Below are positions 50,943 through 64,000 of a DNA stretch of 64,000 bases, one piece after another. Position 1 is the first letter of the stretch. Every line of letters begins with the position of its first letter. The notes beneath the pieces are model-generated. The model was given only the letters and a program-made list of their open reading frames with translations. It was not told where the DNA came from and ran no database searches. This DNA is from Edolisoma coerulescens (Eukaryota > Chordata > Aves > Passeriformes > Campephagidae). The DNA is taken from assembly GCA_013397115.1 (NCBI GenBank), contig VWZW01000879.1, forward strand, positions 992,390-1,056,389. Reading direction: 5' to 3'. The position numbers were made by a program, and so were the translations under genes.

Positions 50943-53900
50943 TGTGGGTTTTGTTGTTGTTTTGTTCCTTTAAGCCAAGCAATTCTGCTTTAGCAACATT
51001 AAGGGTTTATTAGTTGGTTTTGGTATCCAGGGATTCTGATGTGAAGTTGGTTTAGGAAGTAAACTGTGCAAACACTTCTGTGATAACAGCTGGACCTATA
51101 CCAGGGTCATCAAAGTTATCCAAGGCTGCCTTTGACTCCAACAATGTAAGCTAACTAGATGGGAATTTTTGAATTTTAATAGTGCCATGTAGCTCATATA
51201 GAGGACACTGGCAGCAATGTTTTAAGCACAGATAAGGTAATTTTATGAATTGATCTTTTGCACAATGTTGCTTACAATGGTACTATGTTGGTACTTTTTA
51301 ACTAGAGTGCTGTCTTGGTTGTTTGCATACATTGAAAGCATTTTAAAAATACAGATATGGAATTGCCACGGATGTGGTTTGTTGTACAAGGTTCTGGGCT
51401 GTTAGCTGGAAAAATCACAGAGTGGAATTTATGAGTGTGCTCGTGTGAAGCAACAAATGTGATGCAACACTGTACATGAGCATACACGTGCACATAACAG
51501 GCATAAACCAGACAGAGTTTGTGACTGACTTCGCACACCCTCTTGAGATGAATTCAACTATCAGCACACCTGTTTCTGTTATCTTTCTAGTCACACCTAA
51601 GATTTGTGCACTGTAGACACGTGTTGAATCCTACCTCCAAGGTGTGGATTTTGTGTTTTGGAAAAACCATCAGTGCAAGAATCTGAGAGTGATGTTGCCA
51701 GTTGTGGTAATTGCTTCAGTTTTTGTGGTTGTCTTTTTTTTTTTTTTTCCTGAAAAGTTATGAATAGGATGTAAACTGTTGAAACAGTTGGTGGAGATGA
51801 AGGAGGCTGGCTAGGCACATGTTCCTTAATTTATCATCCAGGTTTGTTGGCGTTTTATTTTGTACCCACCAACATGTGGAATAGGTGTGTTTGATCTTGT
51901 TTAATGTACATTTCTCTAGAGCTCATGTATTATTCATTATTCTTAAGCCATTCCTGAGGCAACACAATTCCTGCTGTCAGCTGCAGAAGATAGATAGGCT
52001 GCGCTTGACCATTTTAATGAAAATAAATGTAAGCACAAAATATTTGCTGTTCTTCCTCTGTGAGCTATTATAAAAGAAATAGCCACTGAAATGTTAGGTT
52101 GTTATTTAAGCCTCTACCCCCATAAAACTGATTTTAACTGAGGGGCTGGGATGTTGGGAAGGGGGCAGGAGGGAGGTTAGGTACCTTGGAGATGATAGGT
52201 ACTTCTTTCAGTTTGACTTCAGGTCTTGTGTGTTTTGCACAGGCTGATTTCAAAGCATATTGATTATTGTAAAGAGTTTCCAAGAATGATGCCGGAATAA
52301 ATGCATACATAAATCACTACAGGATAATGATATTTAACATGTAATGTAGTCTTGATGCTTTGTGTATTTTGGTGATTTATATACTTTGTGTGCTTTCTAA
52401 TTCTGGAAGGGTGTAAAGCTCAGTTTCCCGCTCTTCTGATGAGATCTGAAAGCTCCACCTGGGACAGCATGCTATGATGGTGTTTCTTCCAGTAGAAATT
52501 TGGAATCATACAGCTACAAATTTATCAGATAGAAGGAAGACTGCTGTTTTTAACAGTGATCTCTCTAACATCAATTATACATTTAAAGAAAATAATTTAA
52601 AAAGATGGTGGAATACACGGTTATAACACGACTGATTTGACAAGTGGCAATGTTAATTTTGTTTTCTTTAAATGTAGTTAGAAAGGATGACTTAATACAT
52701 GTCTTGCATAGTTTTAACTGTTGCATGGCAGGTGTTGAGGTCACACTTCGATAGAGATTAATAAGTGTGCACTGCTGCTTCTTTCCACAAGAAATGTGTT
52801 CCTTTTGGGCCTACTAAAACCGCCCTTGGGATCATGTAGTATGTGTGTTCATGTTGCCAATAATTATATGATACCACATTGGCACAGGAACGGCTTGAAT
52901 GGTGAGACTGACTCAGTTCACTCTAACTTCTGAACTCTGGCATTTCACAAGTGAGAAATGATGACATAAGATAGTGGCTTTTTTTCTTAAATTTCCCTTA
53001 AAAAATAAAATAATAAAAAAAGATGAACTAGCAAAATTTAATTATATTCCCATTGTAAAAAATAATCAGCTATCCAACTTGTAAAATGGGACCTCTTAAA
53101 TTAGCAGCATGTGGCATTGTTTGTTAATAAAGGTTGTGAAATGAAGCTCCAACCCAAGCAAAAGTGAGGGGAAGCTGAGCAGAACATTATGAAGTGAGGA
53201 TTTCAAAAAGAACTTGTTCTATCACCCTTTGAGGCTAAATAACATGCTTATAAAATGGAGAGCTACCAATTTTACTGTTATTTCTGTGGAACTGAAGGTT
53301 TTTTGTGAGACTAACTACACCGTGGGAACATATTTAATGCAGGTGGAACATGAAGGTTCTGGGACAAGTGTTGGAGTTCTGCACATAGTCGACTAAGAAT
53401 ATCCATTGGTTACTGTTTAACCATATTTGGGGAAGTCTTTTTGTATAACTGTGTATCACTTTCATTTATGTTGTGAGCCGTGTTCCTATTTTTAACTTCA
53501 TGAGACATTAGAACTAATTAGACAAATGTGCAAATGACTAGAATTTACTCAATGTGGGTAAATCTGTACAATTTTTGCTACTGTTTCCTGAAAGACTTCT
53601 TTTCTGGTTTTGTGTTCAATATAAGTTCCACTGAATTAAAGTGAGTCACAGAAAACTTGTATTTAAAATTTGTAATTTATGAAGTGATGATTTTAAAGAA
53701 TAGTTCTGGGCAGTCTTAACTATAAAGACAGACACTGTTATCCAGTTATCCATTTTGGAAAATTTATTAACTGTAGGTTTTATTTTTTATTATTTTTTTA
53801 CTTTGATAAATAGCCTAATGATTTAGCAGTAATTATAGTAGTAATAATTACATGTGATGCTTGCTTTGTTCATTAAGCTCTGTGAGGACAAATATCAATA

Positions 53901-56900
53901 AGAGAAGAAAAAAGCTAGACAGCAGTTTGACCACTGAGACCTTGTGCTTTGATATTTTAGGTCAGTCTGAGAAATACTTCAAGCTAGCAGGAGCCAACAT
54001 AGCTGCTGAAAGACTTGATGCTGGTGTTTCTGAGATCTTCTGCTTGCTAGCTGAAGGGAGGGCAAGGCAAAACATTTCCCCAAGGAGGGAATGTGTTGAT
54101 GTGCCTAGGAACTACAGAGAAGACTTTGTGGGGACAGAAGTGAATAGTAGAGAGAAGAGGAAGGGGTGCTCCAGAGATGCTGATTTGTGTCAGATCACAG
54201 TATCTGTTGAGCTGGCCTCAGGCTTGGCAAAGTTAGGGTTGGTTGGATCCTGAATGAGACAACAAGTGATTAATTAGCCCCATGAGACTGAGCAGTGGGA
54301 GTGATAAAGCTTCTTTCCACTCTGGTTTTGTCTGGTGGCTGGTCCCCCTCGATAATGCCTTTATATGTTGTAAGGATTTAGCCAGTGTTGCAGCCATTTT
54401 CTCAGTGCAGGCATAGATATACCCTCTTTTCTACCAGGCTGTTCTGGAGTGATCTCAGATGTGTTAACCCCATGAAAGAGATGAATATTTTAGTCGCAAA
54501 TGGACAGAACTTTAAATATTTTCTCACATACATGTGCACATTTGCATATATATTTTCATTATCAAATTTGTTCATTTCTTTTGGAAATCATACAAAACTA
54601 GTGTTGTTTCTCATGGATTACATGTTCTGAACTTAGTATCTCTAGAGGTACCTCTTCCCCGCTGTAATGCTTTTGGCCTGTGTCCCCAAATACTTTTTCT
54701 CCCATGGGTCTCAGCAGCCATGTGGAGAAGATGTGACGTGACTGATGGTGTGGGTTGACTGGCTGCCAGTGTGCTATTGATTAAATCTTGGGCACGCAAG
54801 AGAAAATCTGAAGCTCTTTTAACCATGGGCATGCCAGTTTATCCAGCTGCCAGTGGTCATAAAACTTTCGGAAATGTAGTTATTTTTAGCTCTTGTCCTG
54901 TGTTGGTTATAGTTGAAATTGGCTCATAAACCCAGAAATTATGGGAAAAAAGTAGAGAGGCTGCTGATCTGGCCAGTCAGGACTGAAGGTGTGAACTCAG
55001 TGGTGTCTGGATGTTTTCTCCTCTAGACTCCTGCCGTGGCTCTGACTTGCACAGGATGTTTCCAGACTGGCATAAGTCTAATTGGGTGAATGCAAAGTTC
55101 ATTCTTCTCATCTCTGCTTTACACTCCCATGTTGTGGCATTCACATCCCTGATCTCAAGTTGCAGGCACGATATAGTCACTGCCTTCCTGCCTGGGAAGG
55201 TACTGTGGCAAACTGCAGGTCAGCAGACCGACTGACTTCCTGTGCTGCAGTGTGGATTTGAGTGTGATGCAGTATGAGTCAAAAATGCACTTATCCTTCG
55301 TGGTGTGCGACCCAGTGTACTGAGAGGGGTGCCCAGTGTGTGAATTTCTGAGGAACTTGTACAGCACATGAGCAAATGAACTGGAATTCTGTTAGCTTGA
55401 GAGGTAAGTCTCTTTGCAATCTTGTTGTCATTCACCATTCACGCCGTTGTTTCAGTGCATTTTGTGTTAGTGACAAAATGCTCTTTGAGGCGAAAGCTAT
55501 TGGTGATACGCAAAATTTACCAATATATTGATGAAGAAGGAGAATCACAGTGCACAAAACTAATGGAATGAAGTGCCTGGGAGTCTAACCCTTTTCAGGA
55601 TGCTATTTAGTGATGACCACAGAAATGGGGCAGTGGAATGGAAATGTGTTGCAGGGAAGGAGACATGGAAAAGAGGATGAGTGCAAAGTGGACTTGTAGG
55701 GGAAAAGAGTTTTGTGCTAAGGATTCAACATTGATCCTATGCATTTTAGTGAGGTTTATTTCAGCATGGATCTTCTTCAGTTCTGTGCATTATAATACCC
55801 TTGGACTTCCTGGACTTCCACGCAGCTCAGCCTACAGGGAAGCCTCCATGGATGTGCTCTGAGTCTGTTCAGCCGTGGGGACCGAGGTGCCATGAGTGGG
55901 GTAAATGGGGAGAATCACTTTGGAAGCAAACTTCTGAACCAGTTATGTATGAATAGCACGCTAGTGTGATGCTAACATGGATATGCACCCCATAGGGTGC
56001 CTCTGGCAGTGCTGCTAATGTGCTTAAAGAGCACTTTGGATACTATTTTAAAAAAAGGATAATTTTTTTTTTTTAAAGTTCCAAATTTTGGTAGCTGTGA
56101 GGAAGCCAAAGATGAGTGTCAGTGGTGCGTAGCCCTCAGCAGCACAGTTGGTGAACACATCCCAAACTATAAGCACAGCAACCAAATGACAGGTTTTTGC
56201 AGATATTTACAACTGCCAGAAGATACGAAAACAAAAGCAGGGCCAAGTGAGGTGCAAAGGGCAAAATGCTACTAAAAACAAAAGAAGAAAACCACAGAGC
56301 CAGAAACATCTTTACTGGACGGAAAAGTCAGTCTTCCATGTGAGGAGAAAAGAGCTGTTGCTGAGTTACTCCATTCATAGCCTTGGTCTCTCCTAGAGAG
56401 AGGTTACCTAGCTCTGTGTGGAGAGCAAGGTGTTAGCTCCTTTTGAGGGGAGAAGGGTAGAGCTGGTCAGGTGAATGGGGTGAATTATCAGCTTTTCTAG
56501 GATTAAAAATTTCGGCATTGCTTGTAGTGACTGTGGGATTTAAAGTGAGAAACCTTTGTTAGTAAGAATGCCTCACTGACTCATTTGTGACTGACGGGTT
56601 TTTTTTTTGCCTGAAGAGGGTTCAGTTCTTGCTGTTTGCAGGAGAAATTCAATGGCTTTGGAATTTATAAATTTTTCTCTTTCAATTTCTACAAGGTCAG
56701 TGAAAGGTGTTTTTCAAAATTTGCTGTTCAAGGTTTGCTTCTTCATGTTTTTCCACTTCAAAAAAAGGAGAGAGAGATAAAGTTAGCAAATGGCCTTGAA
56801 ACTTTTTCAGTCCAAAAGAGATTTCTGTCCTTGCCCGCTTTTCTTCCACCTGCCTGTAGACAAGAGGGAGCTTTGCCTATTCACTTGACTGACCTGTCAC

Positions 56901-59347
56901 TTCCATCACTGACAGTTCTCTACTTTTGTGTGGAGATTAATGAATAATTTTTTATTTCTTCTATCAAACTTGAAAGCCTTGGAGGTGCAAAGGACACTGT
57001 AAGCTTGTAGTCATGCAGCTTTTGAACATGGAAACCCTTGTAATGCTGATAAGGAGATCTTCAACTGAAGTGGTTGGATCTGGTTTGGCCATTGCATGGC
57101 TTTCTTTCTCTTGTGCCTCTAAGAGAGCATAATAGCCTAGCATAATATCAGAGGGAAGTGTGCTGTTGAATATTGAAATGGCTAAGATGAAAACTGAGGG
57201 CTCAGTCCATTAGTGGGACTTTGCTTGCAGTCTTCTAACCTGTGCTCGGTATCCTTCATCTGTGGGGACTCTTCCTCACTCCTCTGCAGGGAATTGGCTT
57301 CAGTTGTTGGGTGGTCTCTAGCCTGGACGATGTACAATTCATGGGAATCCTTGCCAAAAAACCACTGACTTTCCTTTTCTGCAGCTCTTATTAACTGTTT
57401 CTGTTTGGATTACTGACATCACACATCTTGAGAGCCATGAAGAAAGTACCTATTTGTACTGTCTCAGTGGTTAAAACACTTCTGTGTTCAATGAGTGTGA
57501 AAAAGCTTCTCAAGCTGCTCATGAGCAAGTGCTTCTACTTTGCAGGAGAGTTCCCTGTGCTGTACAATGCAGAAATGGTACAAAACTGCAAGGAGAGGGA
57601 GTGGTATTCTGGAATGCCACAAAAAAATTCTGGAGGAGAAAGGACAAGCAGTAGAGGGCCGCAGAGCTCAGGGAGCAGAACAGCTTGATTGTGTTTTTGG
57701 AGAGAAACTTGTTGAGAGGAAGAAATCAGGATGTGTGATGTTGGTAATCCAAACAGAAACAGTTAATTAGAGTTGGAGGAAAGGAAAGTTAGTGTTTTTT
57801 TGGCAAGGATTCCCATCAGAAACTAATATATGAGAGTAAAACCAATAATAAATATCAGTGAAGTGTTAAACATTCAATGGTAATTTCCCATAAGTTCTGG
57901 GGCTCTGTTGAAGGTACTTCATGTGACAACATTTCCTAAACAAAAATAATTCCAGTTTGGGATGTGTAAATCAGGCAGCACTTTGGCTGTTTGCACATCA
58001 AAATGCAGCATTTTCTAATGTTTATGGTTACACCTGTTACACGCAGCAGCTGGCAGATGCATCGTGTAGAAACTGTTTCTCAATTGTTTTAAATAAAGGC
58101 ATTTGAAATAAATAATACTTTCTTGATTCTGAGGTTTTTTTGGCACAGATAGAATGATAGATGGAAGCAGTAATTAAGTGAATGTCTTAAGTCATGGTCT
58201 TTATTTCAATTCATGGTCTTTAATTCAAAGGCTAATTAGTGCAGAGTGTCCAGAAAAAGTAGGCTTTGTGATGTTGGATCCATGTTTGGTGAGAATTGTA
58301 GATAAATTTTCAAAAGTTGAATGAGAAATATTATTTTTCTGAAGATAGGGGAAAGAAAAAACCCTTTAAATTTGTATGTCTCAAATCTCAGGCAGGCCTG
58401 ACCCTGCCTTTTGGCCAAAGAAGTCTGATCAGGGCAGGACCAGATGAGTAATGTTTGTGGTGGTGCAAATCTCTGGTGACCCATTCTGAGCAGCTGCAGT
58501 TCCTAGTTATTGGAAAACTCAGGTTTTGACTAAGACAACAGCTGGGGTCTGGCAGGTTAGTAATAATAAAACAAATTAGCATCATCAGCTTGGCAATGGC
58601 AGCAGCTTTAAATGTTGATTAAGAAATTTTAAATTCCTTATTCCAGTTTTGCTTGTTGGCTAGAGGCAGAAAAAATTGGCAGTAAAGTAAATCCTCTGAA
58701 TACAATTCACTGTTCAGTGTGCGTTGCTCAGGAGTAGCACAGTAGAATTAATTGGTACTTTTTGTATTAAAGCGATGAAGCAACTGGTTTTTTTCTCTGT
58801 AGTTTTGTCCAATGCAGAGAGTTTTGTTCCTTTTGTAAGTTTTGCTCCCAGAGTAATGTTATATGCTTTATAGAGATGCCTCCGGAGGGATTTTAGTGCA
58901 CTCCCGAGGTACATGATAAAATATAAGGCAAATCCAGGTATGAAAATAAGCCACCTAGCCTATTATTTTAAGACTGATCTAATCCAAAAGGTTTAAAAAT
59001 TGAGGGGATTGTGCAACATTCTCTTTTACCAATTTATTGATTTCAGATACTGTTCTGGTCAAAAGTGAATGCTGCTGGTGTTTCAGTTTATAATACTATC
59101 TTTCATAAACTTACAGCAACAGTATCAAATGTATGAGAAAAAAAAAAAGATGGATATGGGAAAGTATGTAGACAAGATGATATTTTGCAGGCCAGATGAA
59201 AAATAAATGTCCATACTTTGGATATTATGCCTGAGGTTTCATACTGTTTTCATTTGGTCACCTTCTGTGAGTACAGATACAAAAGCAGGACAGAAATTTT
59301 ATTTTTAAAAAAGTTTGGGTTTTTTTTAAGGTCATCTTTTGTGCTTC

Positions 59348-59373
59348 TTTTTTTTTTTTTTTTTTTTTTTTTT
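59348..59373. repeat. T26 homopolymer followed by CAG
   Basis: Twenty-six T, then CAG. It resembles a 3' splice site with an extreme polypyrimidine tract, but the following sequence soon meets stops and has no PDE10A similarity. It is read as a simple repeat. Confidence 0.8.
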
Positions 59374-62300
59374 CAGCCATGGTGATATTTTCCTCTTAGT
59401 TGAGCTATCAGAAGTGATCTGACTGCCATGAGCAGTGTAATGACTCCACTACTACTGCTGCAGTAAGAGTTATCCTAATGTTCCTGAAAGGACAGTGGGC
59501 ATCGTGTAGCTGTGAGAGGTAAAGATGATCTATTGTGCATTGACAAACAGAACCAAGAAGAGTGTAGCCTGCACCACTTTAAAATAAGAGGTAGAGGATA
59601 GATGGGGGATGTAGGAGATAGATGCCCTTCATATAGGCTTTTAGTTTTTCTGGTTATTCTGTGATAACTGAATAAATGATTCTAGACGTTGCCACTAAGA
59701 TTACACATCAAATTATGTGCTCAGTGGCAGTTTGCCACTGCCAGGGGCACTACTGCATATCTAATCTGATGCAGGGTTAGAGGCAGTGTTTTCTTTACTA
59801 ACACATGCATCTATAGAAGTTCTTTAAAATGTAGTATTACACATTTTGCAGTTTATAACAAAAAAATAATACTGCTACTACACAGAAACAATGTTAAACA
59901 ATGTTTTGCTCAGCATTACTAACAAGAGTATTAACACGTGGTTTTCGTAAGCTTATGTTTTACTTGGACTGCATTTAGTGCTGTTGAATCTACAACTGGA
60001 GCAGAGGAACTATAAATATTTGTAATTGGTCTCCTTTGGTTATCCAGAGTTACTGTACTAGATGTACATACAAAAATACCTCTGTTTTCTTTTCCTTGTG
60101 TTGGTTCTTTGCTAATCCATCTTTTTGTGATATTTTGGAGAGAATTTTAACCACTTTTCACAGATAACTACTTTAAAGATTAAATGATGTGTGCATCTGT
60201 GCAAACAAAATCAGCATACTTCATTCAGAGCTAGTTCAAGAGGAGGACAAATCTACTAGTCAGAGCCTCAGCTTCTTCTCTGTAGCTAGAACTTGTCTGC
60301 CATTTCTCAGGATTCCCAGCTTGGTTTGTCAGTGTGCTCCAGAACTGTCTTGAAACAGGCTTCAGAGATCCCATGATGCTTTATGTGGGATATGTTTATG
60401 CTGATAATTGCACAGTAACACCTATGTGACTGTGTGTTAAGTTTTTTTTATTTTCCTTCATGTTTTCAGCCTCTCTTCAGTGATACTTCCATGAAAACAC
60501 TTCAGTGAGGGTCTGATGCCACAATTCACTCCCACAGGATTGCATCACATCATTAAATTAATTACAGATGACCACAGAATAAATACTGTTCAAAATTGAA
60601 CAGCCCTGCATAGGCAGGCCTTGAAATTCCAGAGAGCCATAATTAAGTCTGAATCCATACTTGGATCATTCATTGGCAGCTCATTTGTAAATTGTGCCTT
60701 AGTGACACTTCGACTACTTACAACTTTTGAGCAAAAGGTAGGGAAAGAGCAGAGAATGTTGTTTAGATACTGAAACTGACACAGGCGTAGCTGCTTTCAT
60801 GAACCTGCTAAATATGTTGCTATTTTATGGTTTGTTTGTAGCAATGTGTACTGCTAAGGTTAATAGTAAAGAGAATAGAAATCCTGGAATAGAATAGTTT
60901 CTGTTGCTGAAGGAGTATTGGTTAGGCCAAAGAAACTGAAGTAAAATACAAAACCTGATGGTTATTGTTCACAGTTAAACACTAATCTCAAGAGTTTATA
61001 GCAGGTGCGTTGTATTTGAAAAATGTTGCTTCTCTTCAGTCACCGAGTGTACAGACTACCAGATTAGTCACAAGCTTTGGTATTCATGTGCTGAAAAAGG
61101 AAAAATAAAGGGAAAGCTAATAGCCAGACAATCACAGCTATAGCTGCTTAAAGTAAAATTTATACCAATTTCTAAATTCTGTAAGCCATGTGAGTAGTGA
61201 AGAGGAAAAACTTTCTGTGGTTTTAATGACATTTTTATGTTAAGTGCTTTTAAATAACATAATGTTTGAGAAATTTGGGCAGTTTTGATTCCTTGTCTTT
61301 TATTATTACAATCTATATTTATTAGATGTTTGAGCCTAGTTAGCTTTTAATAACTATATGAGGCGATAACCTTGAATAAGATAATAATATGGATTTTAAA
61401 AGTTTTTATTTAGTATCTTGGAGGAGTCTGAATCAAGCATGCAGTTTTTTTGACAGAAATAATCTGTGCTGTAAGACAGTAGCAGTTGGTCATTGCCTAT
61501 TTATAAAAATATCTGAAGTTTAAAAGACTAATGATTTAAAAAAACCCCAATAAAACCCAGTGAATTCCTGGCAATAAAATAATTCAACTGACTTTAGCCT
61601 TCTACGTATGATAGGGCTTTTTGCAACCTGACACAGTAACAACTTATTTGATCAATCTGACTGAAAAAACCAAGACTGTCTGCTTTGCTTTTATATTCTT
61701 CCTTGGTTGACTGAGTAGTGGAATTATTCACCATAGATTGATCTCAATATTCAACAGCTGCTCCTCCATGTGAAAGACTTCCAAGGGAAAAAAAAAAAAG
61801 TGAATGGCAGTAAAGATTATAACTCTCTTCATTTGTTACACACATTATTCTGGTCAAGCTCACTACTATTGTCTTTTTACACAAAGGCCATTTTGCAGGT
61901 GGAAAATGGAGGCATTTAAATCCACATTGTGAAATATGGCCACAAATGTCACATTTCTCTGTGCTAGGATGTCTCTCCTCAGAATTCCTTTTTTTTTTTT
62001 TTAAATTGCTTTCGTAGCACAAAATGAACCTAAATGGAAAACAAGCTGGCCCTCCTGAGACAGTCGGTCTGAAGAAGTCTCTGATGGGTACCAGAACGGG
62101 ACATGCAGAATTGCTGGTTCCTGCTGAGTGGTTTGGCCTTTAGAACTTCCTCAAGATCTCATGGGAAAACGATGTCAGAAGGGGAAATGGAATTTTTTTT
62201 TCTCTAGAACAAATCTATTTTTATTAACAAAAATATTATAATTAAGGCTTCATCATGGTTTCCACTCAGAGTTTCTGGTTTAAATGCTCATTGCCCTGTA

Positions 62301-64000
62301 AAGTTTAGTGCTCTTTAGGTAAGCAATTCCCAGGCTTTTCTAGTGCCTGAGAATGGCTATTTTGGGACTTTGCATTAATACAGTTTTCTGAGGGAGAGGA
62401 CAAACAGGGAATGATGACAGTGACCCTTTTAATTTTACTTTTTTTTAATTTAAGCAAAACTTTATGTTGAATGTTGAAGCTTGCACTTACTAAGTATATG
62501 CTATTGAAGTGTTTCAGGTTTGACTGCTATACAAACTTTGAAAACTACTGTATGTGCAGGATTCACTTTGAAGAATTATTAGGTGTACATAGGGAATAGC
62601 TAGAGAGGGTCTGCTGCTTACATGTTTCAATAACCTTGTGTTTTCCTGTATAACATCTCATGATCAGGCATTACAAAAGGATAACATCATGCTAGCATGG
62701 TCTAAAATTATATTACGTTTTTGATTAGTTATTTAAGGATTCACAGAAATAATTGCATACATGTAAATATTCTGATATTTTTTAAACCAACTTGACTAAA
62801 TGGAGATGAGATTCTCACTAGTGGAGGTCTGTCTGGAAACTAAAACCCGTTTTGTTAATCATTCATTTGAATACTTGAGGTACCGTTAAGTCTGACAGTA
62901 TTGGTAGTTGTTGTGATGGTTTGGTTTTTTGGGTGTCTGCTCCCTTCTCCGCCACTTCCAAAGGCAAGTGTACTTTATTTTGCTGTTTCTGAAACAAATT
63001 GAGCTATTTATCTGTAAATCTGGTCTTTGGAGGTTGCAAATGTTTTGATAAACTTGTCTTGAACAGTGAAAATTGCAATTAACAGAAAAAGGCTCTTTCT
63101 GACACAAGTAATCATCCAAACTGTCAGTCAGGGATCTAATTTCAAGTTAATGAGTTGAAAATAATTTCATCTCTCCCAAAAGACTTTGAAAATACTGGAT
63201 CCTCGTGCCGATGGTAGGGTTTGTTTCTGGCTGTGTTTTAAGTGCTTCTGCCCTCTCCTTGTGCAAGGCCTCTGTCTACTTCAAGGAGAAGATTTTTTAC
63301 AAACTATAGAGGGAGTGGAGCCAAATAGCCACATTATTTTAATTAAATAATGTTGCAGCTTTTAATTTTAAATATTAATTGAAAGGCTTTTTCCTTACAG
63401 GAGGAAAGCCTGAAGGGTTACTGCTTTCCTCTAACAGCTGCTCACATCACTCCCACCTAGAGGATGGAGAATTGCATTCCTTTTGCTGATTTAAGTTCTA
63501 CTAATGCTGCCTGTTGCAAGCAGAGTCACCCGACTGTGAATATTAACAGCATGTGATGTCAGAAGTTACTATGTTGGTTTTAATGAATTTCTTTGTAATG
63601 TAGTTTTTCTTTTTCCTTTAATGTAGAAACTTCACTTGAGCTCTTGTTTTACATTTTGAATAATTATTTAAAGAGCATTCCTTCTCAGTTTCTTGTGATC
63701 TCTTGGCAATTTTTTCCAAGCAGTGTGGGCTAGTTGTGTTTCTCTATGGGATTGTGGATAAAAACATCATGATTCAAATCTGTGGATCAGAGCAGAAAAT
63801 TTATTTGGGATTTAAAATGTATGATTTTGGGATTTGGGGACTGAACATTTGGGTAAAGATAAAAATGTGCTATGACTAAGTGGAGAACATGTGGGTTAGA
63901 GGTCGTAATTATTTATTATACAAAAATATGAGCAAAACAAATCGTGGCCTCAAGAATGTGGCTTCTGTGGTTATGTTGCCACACTGTAATTTATTTCAGA

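Larger units (their letters stand above)
25164..64000 (+). other. PDE10A: PDE10A intron 1 (5' part, runs off the window)
   Basis: The intron begins at the GTAGGT donor. At least 38.8 kb follows without a match to the next shared exon, which in vertebrates begins with LTDEKVKAYLSLHPQ. The mammalian gene also has a very long first intron. The alternative PDE10A1 first exon (MRIEERKSQHLTG) was looked for by eye and not found. The first 1.2 kb is still CpG island; the rest is AT-rich. Confidence 0.85.
37521..64000. other. Intronic DNA, no exon recognised
   Basis: 26 kb of AT-rich intron. Minor features are an octamer beside a hairpin (38,821-38,870), a short repeat fragment (39,969-40,006), a T-rich tail with AATAAA on the minus strand (41,688-41,728), a TG tract (50,929-50,942) and a T26 run (59,348-59,373). 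The longest open frame (53,861-54,253) starts with TTG, not ATG, and has no recognisable domain. PDE10A exon 2 was not found. Confidence 0.5.

Noticed and set aside
53861..54253. 130-codon plus-strand frame in intron 1
   Set aside because: It starts with TTG, has no recognised domain or clear splice acceptor, and a frame of this length is expected by chance in 64 kb read in six frames.
59348..59376. T26-CAG as a splice acceptor for a PDE10A exon
   Set aside because: The sequence after CAG meets stops and lacks similarity to the LTDEK exon; it is better seen as a homopolymer.
62906..62960. TGTGATGGTTTGG-like sequence as an LTR start
   Set aside because: The resemblance is too short, and no LTR body, polyadenylation signal or matching end follows.
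25164..64000. Search for the alternative PDE10A1 first exon and for exon 2
   Set aside because: No sequence encoding MRIEERKSQHLTG or LTDEKVKAYLSLHPQ was seen by eye; a short exon could still have been missed without a computed search.

Overview
The window is vertebrate nuclear DNA, almost certainly from a bird. Three CR1 LINE remnants of avian or older archosaur type are present, there are no mammalian Alu or L1 sequences, and one exon is recognisable as vertebrate PDE10A. I found no bacterial operons, CRISPR arrays, tRNAs or rRNAs. Nearly all open frames in the window are chance frames in non-coding DNA.

Layout. Positions 1-22,050 are AT-rich DNA upstream of the gene. They hold an ancient CR1 3' end (about 3,975-4,139), a 1.5 kb CR1 fragment with a dead reverse transcriptase (5,731-7,275, minus strand), microsatellites and a run of 46 T. 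From about 22,050 to 26,345 there is a large CpG-island complex. It contains a 69-base assembly gap (24,494-24,562), GGA and CAG trinucleotide tracts, and the one firm coding exon: first coding exon of PDE10A at 25,100-25,163, plus strand, followed by a splice donor. The remaining 38.8 kb (25,164-64,000) is the first part of a long PDE10A intron 1. That intron carries one more CR1 copy (37,020-37,520) and several small motifs or possible retro-fragments, but no second exon I could recognise.

PDE10A is a dual cAMP/cGMP phosphodiesterase, best known from striatal medium spiny neurons. The exon encodes the isoform-specific N-terminus of the membrane-targeted form (PDE10A2 in the mammalian literature). 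The cysteine that is palmitoylated in mammals and the RRxT protein-kinase-A site beside it are both kept.

Most worth checking: (1) the PDE10A frame stays open upstream of the usual ATG back to the assembly gap, and an ATG-started frame on the far side of the gap would join it if the true gap length is 1 modulo 3, giving a long Gly/Ala-rich N-terminal extension; (2) a second CpG island 1.5-3 kb upstream ends a GC-rich segment in a textbook splice donor; (3) a perfect four-unit heat-shock element lies in intron 1. Nothing in the window amounts to a clearly new biological system.
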